From Bartonella sp. WD16.2 (GTDB taxonomy: Bacteria; Pseudomonadota; Alphaproteobacteria; Rhizobiales; Rhizobiaceae), in NCBI RefSeq assembly GCF_002022505.1, contig NZ_CP019781.1:930001-994000 (forward strand): a stretch of 64,000 nt of DNA. Reading direction: 5' to 3'. The translations under genes and the position numbers were made by a program. The notes beneath the pieces were generated by a model that worked only from the letters and a program-made list of their open reading frames with translations, was not told the origin of the DNA and did no database searches. Within the stretch, counting starts at the first letter, position 1. Each line of letters begins with the position of its first letter. Below are positions 63,422 through 64,000 of this stretch, one piece after another.

Positions 63422-64000
63422 TCAATCCATTCGGATGGTTACAAATCGCAATTCTCCATCAGGACGAGCAACAATAAATAAAGCGTTTTTGCGTCCTGCT
63501 TCACGTAATTTATGAAAACGTTTTTGAGCATCATCAACTGTCGTAACTGAACTTTGATTGATATCAACTATTACTTCACCAACACAAATACGTTTTTTAT
63601 CAGCCGCACTATCTCGTGCCACGGATGTCACAACTAACCCATTAAGCTTATCAGTAATTGAATAGCGCTGGCGTAAATCAGAGTTAAGCGCCGATAATGT
63701 CATGCCCATAAACTGCATTGTAGCAGGATCTGCGCTACTTTTTTTCTTATCAGATTTTTTTGCTTTATTTTCATCTGAGTCAGTTTCAACTAAACGACCA
63801 AGTTTAACTTTTACTGTTTTTTCCTGTCCATCACGTAAAACCGTAATATTTACCACTTTCCCTACAGGACTTTCTGCTGCTAAACGCGGTAAATCACGTG
63901 CATTCTTTATTTTGGTATTCTCAAAATAAAGAATAACATCACCAACATGTAATTGGCTATTATCTACCTTTGCATGTTCGATTTTACCCGCAACTAACGC
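63422..64000 (-). CDS. DegP/HtrA-type serine protease, C-terminal part only
   Basis: The 193 visible residues are the PDZ region of a periplasmic Do-type protease. The first PDZ ends with HVGDVILYFENTKIKNARDL and ESPVGKVVNITVLRDGQEK. A Lys-rich linker (DSDENKAKKSDKKKSSADPA) leads to PDZ2 with SVARDSAADKKRICVGEVIV and ends RFVTIRMD. The protease domain lies beyond the window edge, so catalytic residues cannot be checked. Confidence 0.85.
   Translation of the reverse strand, partial: ALVAGKIEHAKVDNSQLHVGDVILYFENTKIKNARDLPRLAAESPVGKVVNITVLRDGQEKTVKVKLGRLVETDSDENKAKKSDKKKSSADPATMQFMGMTLSALNSDLRQRYSITDKLNGLVVTSVARDSAADKKRICVGEVIVDINQSSVTTVDDAQKRFHKLREAGRKNALFIVARPDGELRFVTIRMD

Overview
The window looks like chromosome from an alphaproteobacterium of the order Hyphomicrobiales (Rhizobiales), and the protein content points to Bartonella. 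The DNA is AT-rich with long decayed spacers. The str-S10-spc order is the alphaproteobacterial one. There is an ExoR-type periplasmic regulator, a PopZ-type polar protein beside valS, a Hbp/Omp25-like outer-membrane protein, and many genes in decay. The species cannot be fixed from this sequence alone.

Layout. (1) 1-15.8 kb, minus strand: one long translation cluster rpsL-rpsG-fusA-tuf-S10-spc genes-secY-adk, read from a promoter near 16.1 kb through a ~260-nt structured leader. (2) 16.3-20.5 kb, plus strand: exodeoxyribonuclease III, then a GltIJKL-type acidic amino-acid ABC transporter with a strong terminator after the binding-protein gene. (3) 20.6-27.2 kb, minus strand: exoR, valS, popZ-like, tolC-like and pcm. 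(4) 27.4-34.4 kb: tRNA-Cys, tRNA-Asn, an OLD-like AAA ATPase, an outer-membrane protein, ~1.4 kb without genes, a wrecked RhlE-type helicase and a small exported protein. (5) 34.4-46.7 kb: ilvA, tRNA-Leu, an MscS-family channel, a SecD-SecF fusion, a YbhN-like membrane protein and a frameshifted TerC-CBS gene. (6) 47.2-54.0 kb: tRNA-Lys followed by a decayed prophage (broken capsid gene, one intact and one broken ssb, small phage ORFs), a plus-strand cassette of small membrane proteins with its own promoter, and a HigB/HigA-type toxin-antitoxin pair. (7) 54.4-64 kb: cycA-type permease, frameshifted ilvC, pdxJ, a RecD-like helicase, ilvB with leader peptide and attenuator, miaA and the end of a DegP-type protease.

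How it fits together. The branched-chain amino-acid genes are caught in mid-decay. ilvA and ilvB are intact, and ilvB keeps a Leu-Ile-Val-Val leader peptide and attenuator. ilvC has a one-base frameshift, and the gene that should follow ilvB, ilvN, survives only as a scrap with an internal deletion. The cell probably leans on uptake (GltIJKL, CycA).

Several genes are broken by loss of one base in a run of A, including adk, which is normally essential. Some of these may therefore be read errors rather than biology. The decay of rhlE, ilvN and the phage genes is beyond doubt because they carry several independent lesions. The most interesting unexplained items are the small membrane-protein cassette at 51.2-52.2 kb, the 66-bp repeat that lies the same distance downstream of two different tRNA genes, each next to accessory DNA, and the OLD-like ATPase beside one of those repeats.
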